Shown in pieces: positions 1 through 7,265 of a DNA stretch of 52,470 nucleotides. Source of the stretch: Sedimentisphaerales bacterium (lineage in GTDB: Bacteria > Planctomycetota > Phycisphaerae > Sedimentisphaerales > Anaerobacaceae); contig JAFGGH010000005.1 in NCBI GenBank assembly GCA_016930645.1, positions 1-52,470 on the forward strand. Direction: 5' to 3'. Under the pieces are notes generated by a model. That model did not search any database, was not told where the DNA came from, and was given only the letters and a program-made list of their open reading frames with translations. Position numbers and translations under genes: made by a program. How positions within the stretch are numbered: position 1 is the stretch's first letter; each line of letters begins with the position of its first letter.

Positions 1-92
1 AGCCTCCTTTCGGAGGCCATTATAATTACCAGGTGTTACCCATGTCCTTAGCATATTCTGTTACCTATGTTATCAGTTTGTACCAATGAAAA
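1..92. repeat. Possible insertion-sequence end with repeated motif
   Basis: A short hairpin (GCCTCC-tttc-GGAGGC, 2-17) is followed by two copies of TGTTACCYATGT at 34-45 and 59-70, spaced 25 bp apart. Repeated motifs near an end are typical of IS21-type termini, but no transposase of that family is in view, because the window starts here. This could equally be a chance repeat. The identification is a guess. Confidence 0.2.
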
Positions 93-118
93 CCCCCAGT
101 GAAACTGGGGGCTATATA
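93..118 (-). repeat. REP-like hairpin, left copy
   Basis: A perfect stem CCCCCAGT-gaa-ACTGGGGG (93-111) is followed on the plus strand by GCTATATA. Read on the minus strand it is TATATAGC followed by the stem-loop, the same layout as the repeat at 635-664. The two copies face each other across the transposase gene at 129-578, as REP sequences flank RAYT genes. Confidence 0.65.
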
Positions 119-128
119 TTTTGAAATT

Positions 129-578
129 TTAATCTTCATGCCTTTTTACATATTGTATTCTGGCGTTAAGTTCATCTTCTGTAAAACAAAATCTCCTGTC
201 ATACCCTCTTGTCCAGATCCGCCCTGTTCTGCCATTACTTCCGAGGGCAAACATCGCCGCGTTCTTATATCTGCTTACAACATCCCCTATAGGATGATAA
301 GACCATCTGACTACCAGGTGAACATGATTGCTGTAAACCGCTATCGCCTCCAGCTTCTGCCCGACTTTTTCAGCTTCCTCTATTATTGCCTGACGTACAA
401 TTGCCTTTTCCTTCGCGTTCAATTTTATTGTTTCAGTTTTTTGAATTTTCCTGGCGTGTTCATATATCTTTTCATTGCCGTGTAGTACTTTTCCTTGTTG
501 GACATACCTGCGTTTGTCGCCGGGCAACCAGCTCCCATAAGTCGTAAATGTAATCATATATCCCACCGTCTTTGGCAT
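129..578 (-). CDS. REP-associated tyrosine transposase (IS200-like, Y1_Tnp)
   Basis: About 149 residues if translation starts at the ATG at 578; the open frame reaches 614 only through a TTG start. It is a single-domain HUH nuclease of the IS200/RAYT type, which nicks single-stranded DNA through a tyrosine. The HUH metal-binding motif is visible as SNHVHLVV, and the likely catalytic tyrosine lies in SRYKNAA. The N-terminus (GYMITFTTYGSWLPGD) is characteristic of this family. No TnpB partner is present. Two hairpins with a TATATAGC tag face each other on either side, which is the arrangement expected of a RAYT gene mobilising REP sequences. No convincing ribosome binding site is visible. The protein looks intact, though short at the C-terminus. 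Confidence 0.85.
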   Translation of the reverse strand: MPKTVGYMITFTTYGSWLPGDKRRYVQQGKVLHGNEKIYEHARKIQKTETIKLNAKEKAIVRQAIIEEAEKVGQKLEAIAVYSNHVHLVVRWSYHPIGDVVSRYKNAAMFALGSNGRTGRIWTRGYDRRFCFTEDELNARIQYVKRHED

Positions 579-634
579 ACTGCAAATAATAATTACGATG
601 TTATTGACGTGCAACCGAATAATTCATTGAGTTT

Positions 635-664
635 TTTATATAGCACCCACTCCTGTGGTGGGTG
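635..664 (+). repeat. REP-like hairpin, right copy
   Basis: TTTATATAGC is followed by the stem CACCCAC / GTGGGTG (644-650 with 658-664) around a 7-nt loop. A copy with 28 of 30 bases identical lies at 48841-48870, 48 kb away. The left flanking hairpin (93-118) shares the TATATAGC tag in opposite orientation. Confidence 0.75.
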
Positions 665-703
665 AAAACACCAAAATTTTTTTCAAAAAATGGGATTTTC
701 CCC

Positions 704-758
704 TTGACAAATGTTTGATATTATGTTATAATACACTATAGTTCACAATACAGTGAAC
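704..758 (+). promoter_or_regulatory. Consensus sigma-70 promoter with palindromic operator
   Basis: TTGACA (704-709) and TATAAT (727-732) are separated by exactly 17 bp, a perfect vegetative promoter. Eight bases further on lies GTTCAC-aataca-GTGAAC (741-758), a perfect inverted repeat placed around the expected transcription start, as expected for a repressor site. No plausible gene follows on this strand before the opposing kinase gene; the first ATG (805) opens only 26 codons. It may be the relic of a lost gene or may drive a small RNA. Confidence 0.7.
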
Positions 759-1187
759 CACAAGAGGCGTTTTCACGCTAAAAAGGCCATATCGGTACAA
801 AAAAATGCAAAACCACAATTCAAAACTAAAAATTTATAATTCAAAATTTACCTTTTTCCGTGTCTTAGTGCCTTTTGTGCTTTAGTGTTAAAAATCCGTG
901 AAAATCCGAGGAATCCGTGGTTGCTTTTTATGCAAAACGAACCCAATTTTACCCGATTTTGCGTCAAAAACGAAGATTCAAAGCCAAAACGAACCCAAAC
1001 GAACCCAATCCAAAGCCAATAATTGGCTTTAGATTGGCTTTCAAAAGTGAATATCAGAACCCAAAATCTTGTCCGCCATTTGTTTGGCGGATTTACCCGC
1101 CGTAGCAAGGCGAAGGCGGGCAAACCCAATTTAAGCCAATTTTTATGTGTTTTTTGTGCCTTATGCGGCTATCGCCGTAGTGGATTG
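759..1187. repeat. Repeat-rich spacer without a gene
   Basis: I see no gene here. The stretch holds low-complexity direct repeats (AAACGAACCCAA three times between 937 and 1010), a palindrome AAAGCCAAT-a-ATTGGCTTT (1012-1030), CCGCCA/TGGCGG (1073-1090) and CCCGCC...GGCGGG (1096-1120). The part around 850-925 consists of near-repeats of words such as cttagtgccttttgtgc and aaaatccg. Short open frames here have no ribosome binding sites and consist of repeats. Confidence 0.6.
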
Positions 1188-3413
1188 TTAACTGCTGGGG
1201 AGGGTAACGGTAACAGTTGTGCCTTCGTCGGGCTGGCTTTGGATTGATAATGTACCTGAGTTTAGCTCGATGAGTCTTTTGGCGTAAGCAAGGCCCATGC
1301 CGCGTTTGCGGCCTGCCGGCTTGGATGAGAAGAACGGATAGCAGGCTTTTTCAAGAGTTTGCTCATCCATTCCACAGCCTGAATCGCTGATTGTAATCTG
1401 CACAAGATTACCAAGGCGCTTAGCTTCGATACTAACATCGCCATGTGCGTCGCTGTAAGACTCAACGGCGTTGGTGAGGATATTGGCAAGTGAAGAAACG
1501 ACCTGGCCTGAATCGACAACGATATCGTTAACATCATCTTCGATGTCCGAATTAAAATCGATTTTTTCCCTGCCGGTCTTCATCGATGTAAGCTGCATCG
1601 CCTCATCGATAATCTGGCTGACTGCGACAAGTGCCTTGCGAGGCTGGCTTGGCCGGGCGTAGGCCATTAAATTTTCGATAATGCCGGAAAGCTCTCTGCA
1701 GTTGCCCTGTATCTGAGTAAGGTACTGCTTCTTCTGGGCTTCGGTTTCGGATTTGCTTAAAAGCTCCGCCCTGCCGGATATAACAGAAAGAGGATTATTC
1801 AATTCGTGAGCGGCGCCTGCGGCCATCTCGGCGAGGACATCGATGTTTTTGTCCGCACCGGTTTCTGTTTCTTTTTGAACTTTGCCCGGTTTCGCCGCCG
1901 CCGTTAAACGGACGAAGTTCTCGGCATACCTTTGTTGTCTTGCCCGTGCAAATGCCGCTTCGAGAATCGCCGCAGCTACAAAGCAGGTCGAGCTGAACAT
2001 ATCTTTCAGGCTCGCGCTCCCAACAGGATAATGAAACTCAAAGACAATCGCCCCGACAGCGCGGTCACTAAAAATCAAAGGCGCTGCTTTCGTTTTTGCC
2101 CGCTCGAACTCGACGTCAAGCTGCTCGAACAGCCAGTTAAAATCGACATCGGTGTCAATCACCCTGAACTCGTTCTGTATCCATTCGGGTATCGCGGGGA
2201 CATCAGCGGGAGGTTTCAGATATTTGATTTGTTTTTTATTATCTCCGCCGATTATCACGGCGTCAATCCCGGCGGTTTGTTCTTCGGTAAGGTAAAGGCA
2301 GACGTTTCCAGTCTGGTAGAATTTTTGCCACTGGCAGGCGAATTTTTCGGCTATATCGAGCGGTTCGGCTTCAGCGGCGATACTGCCAAGGAGTTCGGCG
2401 GTAAAGTCGAAGTGACTCGATTTGGTCTGTGCCCGCTGGGTCTGCTGGTAATATGTATTCGCTTCAGAGGCAAGCTGGGCCGAGGCAAGCTGAATATATT
2501 TACAATAATCGCTAACGCCCTGCTGTGCTTCTTGTGCGTAATTTTGCTCTGCGGCCTGGACCTGTTGCGAGACACCGCTTGCGATATCCTCCAGCTCAGC
2601 GGATTCGATACCAATCGCGTCGAGCAGGCTTTGCGGAATTTCAAAATCATCGAAACTGCCTGAAAGGCCAAACTGGAATTTTCCGGCAAGCAGATAGGCA
2701 GCCCTTACAAGCAAAGCCGTTTCAGCTTCTGGCATAGTTTCGATAACATTTTCGACATTAGTCCGGTGCAGCCAGATTGCCATTTGTATCGGCAAAGGCA
2801 GGTGAAATTTCATCGCCAAACGCTTGCCGAGTATTGTGTAATCGTTGCCGAGGTTCTTTTGCTGCAGGCCACAGATATTAAGATTTTCCGATTCGGCCTG
2901 TGCGACCATAGTTGAAAAGCTGCGAGGCATAACTTCATCCAGCGCCAGATTGCCGATGTTATACAGCAATCCCGCCGCATAAGCCAAATCGGCATCGGTG
3001 TTCAGCGGGCAGAGTTTAGCTATCCGGCGTGATATGCAGGCGACGGCAACGGAATTGATAACGAGCTTTTCGCGAAGCTCGGCCCTTTGTATTCCGTCTA
3101 TCGGCTGGTAAAGTTGCAGCGAGAAGAAGCCGTTCCTGACTTCTCTTAATCCAAGCTCGGCCAAACCATCTCTGATTGTTATTTTGCTGTGTAAATTTGC
3201 CTTGCCGGATTTATCGAGTAGTGAATATACCATGAACGCAAGAGCCGGCTGTGATTCGATAATTCCGCAAAGCTCAGCCGGCGCCAGGCGCATATCGAAA
3301 AGTCCAGATAGAAACTTAGCGGCTGCGGCAGGGGAAATTCTCAGGTTCTCAAGCTTTGCTACCGCATGCTCGACTTCTTTTGCCATTTTCGCTTCTGCAG
3401 GTTCCTGTACCAT
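1188..3413 (-). CDS. HDOD domain sensor histidine kinase
   Basis: 741 residues. An N-terminal HDOD region (about residues 12-215) has the degenerate HD-type motif YNIG in place of HDIG. A middle region (about 330-500) is probably GAF-like. Then come a HisKA dimerisation domain with the H-box HELNNPL (phospho-acceptor H536) and a HATPase domain with NILTNAVES (N-box), DSGCGMD (G1) and RGMGLAYAKR (G2). No transmembrane segment is evident, so it is probably cytoplasmic. It autophosphorylates and passes phosphate to a response regulator. The gene at 3687-4253 upstream in the same direction encodes a receiver and is the likely partner. AAGGGGAG precedes the ATG at 3413 by about 12 nt, a long spacing; M10 is an alternative start. 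Confidence 0.88.
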   Translation of the reverse strand: MVQEPAEAKMAKEVEHAVAKLENLRISPAAAAKFLSGLFDMRLAPAELCGIIESQPALAFMVYSLLDKSGKANLHSKITIRDGLAELGLREVRNGFFSLQLYQPIDGIQRAELREKLVINSVAVACISRRIAKLCPLNTDADLAYAAGLLYNIGNLALDEVMPRSFSTMVAQAESENLNICGLQQKNLGNDYTILGKRLAMKFHLPLPIQMAIWLHRTNVENVIETMPEAETALLVRAAYLLAGKFQFGLSGSFDDFEIPQSLLDAIGIESAELEDIASGVSQQVQAAEQNYAQEAQQGVSDYCKYIQLASAQLASEANTYYQQTQRAQTKSSHFDFTAELLGSIAAEAEPLDIAEKFACQWQKFYQTGNVCLYLTEEQTAGIDAVIIGGDNKKQIKYLKPPADVPAIPEWIQNEFRVIDTDVDFNWLFEQLDVEFERAKTKAAPLIFSDRAVGAIVFEFHYPVGSASLKDMFSSTCFVAAAILEAAFARARQQRYAENFVRLTAAAKPGKVQKETETGADKNIDVLAEMAAGAAHELNNPLSVISGRAELLSKSETEAQKKQYLTQIQGNCRELSGIIENLMAYARPSQPRKALVAVSQIIDEAMQLTSMKTGREKIDFNSDIEDDVNDIVVDSGQVVSSLANILTNAVESYSDAHGDVSIEAKRLGNLVQITISDSGCGMDEQTLEKACYPFFSSKPAGRKRGMGLAYAKRLIELNSGTLSIQSQPDEGTTVTVTLPSS

Positions 3414-3686
3414 TAATTCATTTATCTCCCCTTAGTCCAGTAAGACCGGCAACTTCTGATGTATCTCCTCCCGAACAAACTGAATCCCGCAGGATAGAGC
3501 AATTCAAGCAAATCTATAACCGTTGCAGCTACTGCAAATCCACAATACTGCTTTCCCGATGAATCGGGACATCGACATATCAACCAATATGCCTGCTTCG
3601 CCCTTATTGTCTTGTGAATTTTCCCCGATGAATCGGGGCTACAACAGCAACATCTTTTCTTGAAGTGCTCTAAAAAACTCCACGGT
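3414..3686. repeat. Spacer with two CCCGAT-gaATCGGG palindromes
   Basis: The spacer between the response regulator and the kinase contains two copies of a small palindrome, at 3554-3569 and 3623-3638 (CCCCGAT-ga-ATCGGGG). The same word occurs at 15224, 15801, 21833 and 49345. No gene is visible. Confidence 0.6.
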
Positions 3687-4253
3687 TCATTTTATTTCAA
3701 GAACCGAGCAGACCTTATCTGTAAGCTCATCCACACTGAACGGCTTTTTCAAAAAACCCTCGGCTCCCGATTTCATAAGCATTTCGATTTCGTCCTCTTT
3801 AACGACACCGCTTACGATAATGACCCTGATATTTTCAAACTCGGGATTCTGTTTTATTGTCTGGCACACTATATTGCCGTTCACATCGGGCAGCATATAA
3901 TCCAGAAGAATTACATCAGGCTGGAACTGCTGAGTCAGCAAACCGGCGTCGTAACCGCTGGTGGCTGTCCTGATTTCGAACCTTTCATCCCTGCCGAAGA
4001 TATCGTTGATTAACTCGACTATCTCAGGGTCATCGTCAACAATGAGCAGCTTCTTCTTCCCCGAGTCAAGGTTATCCAGCGGGATTTTGTTGACCTTCAT
4101 AAACCTGACCAAGCTCTCGCGGGGTATCCTTCTGAACCTTGAGCCGGGAATGCGAAAGCCCTCAAGCCTGCCCGAATCGAAACATCTGATTATAGTCTGC
4201 TGGCTGACCTTGCATATATCAGCAGCTTCGCCTGTGGTGAATAAGTCCTTCAT
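3687..4253 (-). CDS. Response regulator with N-terminal excisionase-type HTH
   Basis: 188 residues. Residues 1-60 form a MerR/excisionase-type DNA-binding domain (TGEAADICKVSQQTI, then RIPGSRFRRIPRESL, ending in a wing-like segment). Residues 66-188 form a receiver domain with acidic pocket D73-D75, phospho-acceptor D118 (ILLDYMLPD), S148 and K170 (KKP). The order HTH before receiver is the reverse of most response regulators. It probably changes transcription when phosphorylated by the HDOD kinase encoded downstream. AGAGGA lies 8 nt before the ATG at 4253. The target genes are unknown. Confidence 0.88.
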   Translation of the reverse strand: MKDLFTTGEAADICKVSQQTIIRCFDSGRLEGFRIPGSRFRRIPRESLVRFMKVNKIPLDNLDSGKKKLLIVDDDPEIVELINDIFGRDERFEIRTATSGYDAGLLTQQFQPDVILLDYMLPDVNGNIVCQTIKQNPEFENIRVIIVSGVVKEDEIEMLMKSGAEGFLKKPFSVDELTDKVCSVLEIK

Positions 4254-4617
4254 TTTATAAAATCCTCTTACTTTGCCAAATCCTTTTAGCTACAGCCCCC
4301 TCTAATTTACCTTTATATCCTAATTTAACTATCGGCCAAGTAGTTTGTCAAGGATTAAAATTCCGGAAAAAAACCTTCTGCCAGCCGAAAACAGCCCGAT
4401 TTTATCAGTCTTTATGGGCTAAAAAAGCAGTAAAAGGCCGAGAAAACCGTAAAATTTTGCCCCAAAACCACGTATTTTACGTGAAATTTCTTCACAATCT
4501 CAATATAGGCTGTATAATGCCTAAAGAATATAAGTGGGAAAAAGCTTGCCGGCCTTGCCGCTAACTTTTCCCTGCTAAACAATGAGGAAGAACTGTTTTT
4601 TGAGGAGTGAAGATGTG
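4254..4617 (+). promoter_or_regulatory. Promoter, palindrome and leader hairpin before the PEP-CTERM gene
   Basis: This 360-bp gap carries a 15-bp palindrome CACGTA-ttt-TACGTG (4469-4483), then TTCACA (4491-4496) and TATAAT (4513-4518) with 16-bp spacing, reading towards 4618. The leader contains a hairpin with stem GGGAAAA / TTTTCCC (4536-4542 with 4566-4572) and an inner AGC/GCT pair. The palindrome just upstream of -35 could be an activator or repressor site. No known riboswitch was recognised. Confidence 0.5.
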
Positions 4618-5310
4618 ATGAAGAAAATATTCTTGATGGTCTTGTTGATGGGGTCAGGTGTCGCGGTTTCTCAGGGTGCAACAGTAGCGCTCCTTTCAGA
4701 CAATATTACCTTGGAAGCTTCGGCTTGGACCAATCCGCCGGACTACGATTACTACTCTGGAAATGTGTATTCGGGTATACCAAGCTATAAAAGTGTCAGA
4801 GCATATGGTACTATAGGTGGCTCTTGTTATGCCGGAGCTGGTTTTCAAAATATAACTTCCGGCGCAATGACTTGGGCTCAAGCTATTACAGATGGCGATG
4901 CATTGCCAACACCATTACCGTTTTCCGCTACGACAGATATAGACTGGGAATTCAGCGTAGATGAGCAACTCCAGATAGAAATATCATTCTGGGATATGCC
5001 CGGAACCGGGAGCAGCGGCAGCATCACTATCACCGACAATACAACTGGTTTGGCGATATACAGTGCCAATTTGGTGTACGCATTCCAACAACCCCCAAGT
5101 GACAACATTATTCTCCAACCAGGGACCACTTATAACCTCGATGTTTTTATGTCCGCTGGCTGTAATCAGCCGCAAAATCCAGCCAATTTGGAAATTAACT
5201 GGAACGCTTCTGTTGTTCCCGAACCAGCGACACTTTTGTTGCTTGGCTTGGGAGTATTTGTGTTACGAGGTAAACACAATAATTTAAAGAGGAGAGTGTA
5301 TTATGTTTAG
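4618..5310 (+). CDS. PEP-CTERM sorting domain protein
   Basis: 230 residues from the ATG at 4618, chosen because GAGGAG ends 10 nt upstream and the protein then begins with a clean signal peptide (MKKIFLMVLLMGSGVAVSQG). The middle is a beta-rich domain of no recognised family. The C-terminus is a PEP-CTERM signal: VPEPATLLLLGLGVFVL followed by a basic tail. Such proteins are exported and then processed by an exosortase; none is encoded in this window. The stop codon overlaps the start of the next exported-protein gene by 8 nt, so the two are probably co-translated. Confidence 0.85.
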   Translation: MKKIFLMVLLMGSGVAVSQGATVALLSDNITLEASAWTNPPDYDYYSGNVYSGIPSYKSVRAYGTIGGSCYAGAGFQNITSGAMTWAQAITDGDALPTPLPFSATTDIDWEFSVDEQLQIEISFWDMPGTGSSGSITITDNTTGLAIYSANLVYAFQQPPSDNIILQPGTTYNLDVFMSAGCNQPQNPANLEINWNASVVPEPATLLLLGLGVFVLRGKHNNLKRRVYYV

Positions 5311-6595
5311 AAAAACATTAATCTTAACAGTCATATTGCTAACGATGGTATGTAATTTGCAAGCCGCACAAATAAATTCAAGTTGGGTAGGTGGATATGG
5401 TGATTGGGGCGTGGCTTCGAACTGGAACCCGGCTGTAGTGCCGGATAACAGTACCGATACTTACGTGGTGACCATTGATGGCTCATCCGAGACCGCCTAT
5501 GTGCAAATATACGATAGCTTTACGATGGACTCACTTGCTTCATACGGTAATGTCGAAATTAAAAATTCTGAGATTTATCCAGGTCTTACAGTTCTTAACG
5601 GACTGACAAATTATGGTGAACTGCTTCTTTGTGTTCAGATTGGGGGAGATGTTCACAATACCTCTGGAAGTTACTTAAAAATGGAAGAACATACAAACAT
5701 ATACGGGGACCTCATTAATGATCCGGATGCCACTATTGAATTTAGGCTGATTGATATTGATGTTGAAGGTGATGGAGACGGCGGCAAAATAACCAATAAT
5801 GGCTTGATAAAGTGTTTTTCTGACGGTGGTCCCGGTGAAGTTGCTACATTTGAGAATAATGGTCAAATACAACTATACTACGGCAGCGCGAATAGCGAAA
5901 TTTTCGACAATAACACACCCGGCAAGATAATAGGCTGGGGGCATCTTACCGGAGACCAACTGTATAACGATGGAGTAATCGAAGCCTCTGCGGGTCACTT
6001 ACTGCTGGGTTTTAGCTCTGTAACAAACACCGGATCAATGAAGGTAAATTCCGGTGCTGACATGTTCGTTATGTACGTTGGCTTTTCCACCAGTGATGTA
6101 AATAACCAAGGCGAAATCGAAATAAATGCGGGCGGTTCGCTTGTCTGTGACGCTAATCTCGCCAACCAGCCAAATTCAGTAACAATGCTAAAAGGCGGAA
6201 CGCTCACCGCCATAAAAATTTCACAAAAAGCTGGTGCGATATTTGAAGGCCAAGGGGACATTAGCGGTAATCTTGATATCGAGCCTAACGGTCTGATTCG
6301 ACTAACCGGCCCCGTCAATATCTTTGGCGATGTTCAGATTGACCCCAACGCAACACTTGAAATAAGCGATGGGACAACTCTGATTAAAGGCCATTGCACC
6401 TGCGATAACGGAACGATACACCTCATAGGCGGCTGGCTCATTCCGCAAGGCGGCCTGACAAATAACAACTGTAATATAATCTGGGAACCCGGGCTTTATA
6501 ATAACATCGCCGATTTTAACCTGGACGGCAAAGTCGATATGCAAGATTTCGCCAGTTTTGCTGAAACGTGGCTGTGGCAGGCAAGCTGGTACTGA
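5303..6595 (+). CDS. Secreted repeat protein with dockerin-like C-terminus
   Basis: 430 residues. A signal peptide (MFRKTLILTVILLTMVCNLQA) is followed by many short beta-strand repeats rich in N, G and T, suggesting a beta-helix or autotransporter-like passenger. The last 30 residues (ADFNLDGKVDMQDFASFAETWL) match one dockerin-type calcium-binding repeat, with the DxNxDGxVDxxDF pattern. In planctomycetes this tail is common on secreted polysaccharide-active or surface proteins. No catalytic domain is recognisable. The start ATG sits inside the last codons of the PEP-CTERM gene, with AGAGGAG upstream at about 5288-5294, so translation is probably coupled. Confidence 0.75.
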   Translation: MFRKTLILTVILLTMVCNLQAAQINSSWVGGYGDWGVASNWNPAVVPDNSTDTYVVTIDGSSETAYVQIYDSFTMDSLASYGNVEIKNSEIYPGLTVLNGLTNYGELLLCVQIGGDVHNTSGSYLKMEEHTNIYGDLINDPDATIEFRLIDIDVEGDGDGGKITNNGLIKCFSDGGPGEVATFENNGQIQLYYGSANSEIFDNNTPGKIIGWGHLTGDQLYNDGVIEASAGHLLLGFSSVTNTGSMKVNSGADMFVMYVGFSTSDVNNQGEIEINAGGSLVCDANLANQPNSVTMLKGGTLTAIKISQKAGAIFEGQGDISGNLDIEPNGLIRLTGPVNIFGDVQIDPNATLEISDGTTLIKGHCTCDNGTIHLIGGWLIPQGGLTNNNCNIIWEPGLYNNIADFNLDGKVDMQDFASFAETWLWQASWY

Positions 6596-6787
6596 AAAGT
6601 TCGTCGCTCGTCGCTCGTATCTCGTATTTCGCTTTACGAATAGCGAATAATCAATTTTATCGGGCTTTAAGCTACTTTAAAAGACATAGTGATGTGAGGT
6701 TTTGGTTAATAAACCCCTGGTATATGCCGATTAAAATCACAGTTAGCGACAATAAACCGAAATTCGATTTTGAATGAGAGGTTAAAA

Positions 6788-7126
6788 ATGGGTATTCAGA
6801 ACTGGTCAGATAACATAATTCTGGTGGATTTGACTCAAGAGCCTGATATGGGCGATGAGCTCAAGAGCGTAACTCAAACGGTCCGCGACAGAGGGGATTG
6901 TGATGTTGTCATCAATTTTTCAGATGTTGACATTGTAACATCATCAAGCCTGTCTAAATTGTTGAAACTGCGGAAGCTGCTGACAGACTGCGGCCACAGG
7001 CTTGTGTTCTGCAATTTAGCTCCTGCGACAAGAGGCATCTTCTATGTTACCGGCCTGCAGGATGTTTTTGAGTTCGTAGAAGATAAATTTGTGGCGCTGG
7101 CAGGTCTGCAGATAGTCAATACATAA
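6788..7126 (+). CDS. STAS domain anti-sigma factor antagonist-like protein
   Basis: 112 residues from the ATG at 6788, preferred over the ATG at 6770 because AGAGG lies 6 nt before it. It is a single STAS domain of the SpoIIAA/RsbV type (VVINFSDVDIVTSSSLSKLLKL), with serines around S52-S54 at the usual phosphorylation loop. Such proteins are switched by a kinase and a PP2C-type phosphatase. The window has a SpoIIE phosphatase at 43938-45194 but no matching anti-sigma kinase, so a pairing is only speculation. It lies upstream of rnc on the same strand. Confidence 0.85.
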   Translation: MGIQNWSDNIILVDLTQEPDMGDELKSVTQTVRDRGDCDVVINFSDVDIVTSSSLSKLLKLRKLLTDCGHRLVFCNLAPATRGIFYVTGLQDVFEFVEDKFVALAGLQIVNT

Positions 7127-7185
7127 AAGTAACAACCTGCGGGCTTGACCGTAATAAGGCCTTTGATTATCATACGGGCCTTTAG

Positions 7186-7247
7186 CCGTCGAGCCGGTTA
7201 CGAAAATCGCTGGTTCAGCGACCTTCGTAATCTGCTCGCGGGTTTTT
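7186..7247 (+). promoter_or_regulatory. Long leader hairpin upstream of rnc
   Basis: A stem of three perfect blocks lies here: CGAGC/GCTCG (7190-7194 with 7234-7238), TTACGAA/TTCGTAA (7198-7204 with 7224-7230) and TCGCTG/CAGCGA (7207-7212 with 7216-7221), with a GTT loop and small symmetric internal loops. CCG/CGG extends the base. Five T residues follow (7243-7247). It may end the STAS transcript, or be a double-stranded target through which RNase III controls its own mRNA as in E. coli. It ends only about 20 nt before the rnc start codon. Confidence 0.75.
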
Positions 7248-7265
7248 CGGTAACAGGAAATAAGT

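Noticed and set aside
848-1247. Open frames on both strands in the spacer left of the kinase gene
   Set aside because: They consist of repeats (AAACGAACCCAA, palindromes), lack ribosome binding sites and show no protein family pattern.
1932-2663. 243-codon plus-strand frame inside the HDOD kinase gene
   Set aside because: It is the antisense shadow of a kinase with clear H, N and G boxes; the frame has no start signal.
4536-4572. Possible c-di-GMP riboswitch in the leader of the PEP-CTERM gene
   Set aside because: There is a stem, but the conserved bases of known riboswitch classes are not seen; kept only as a leader hairpin.
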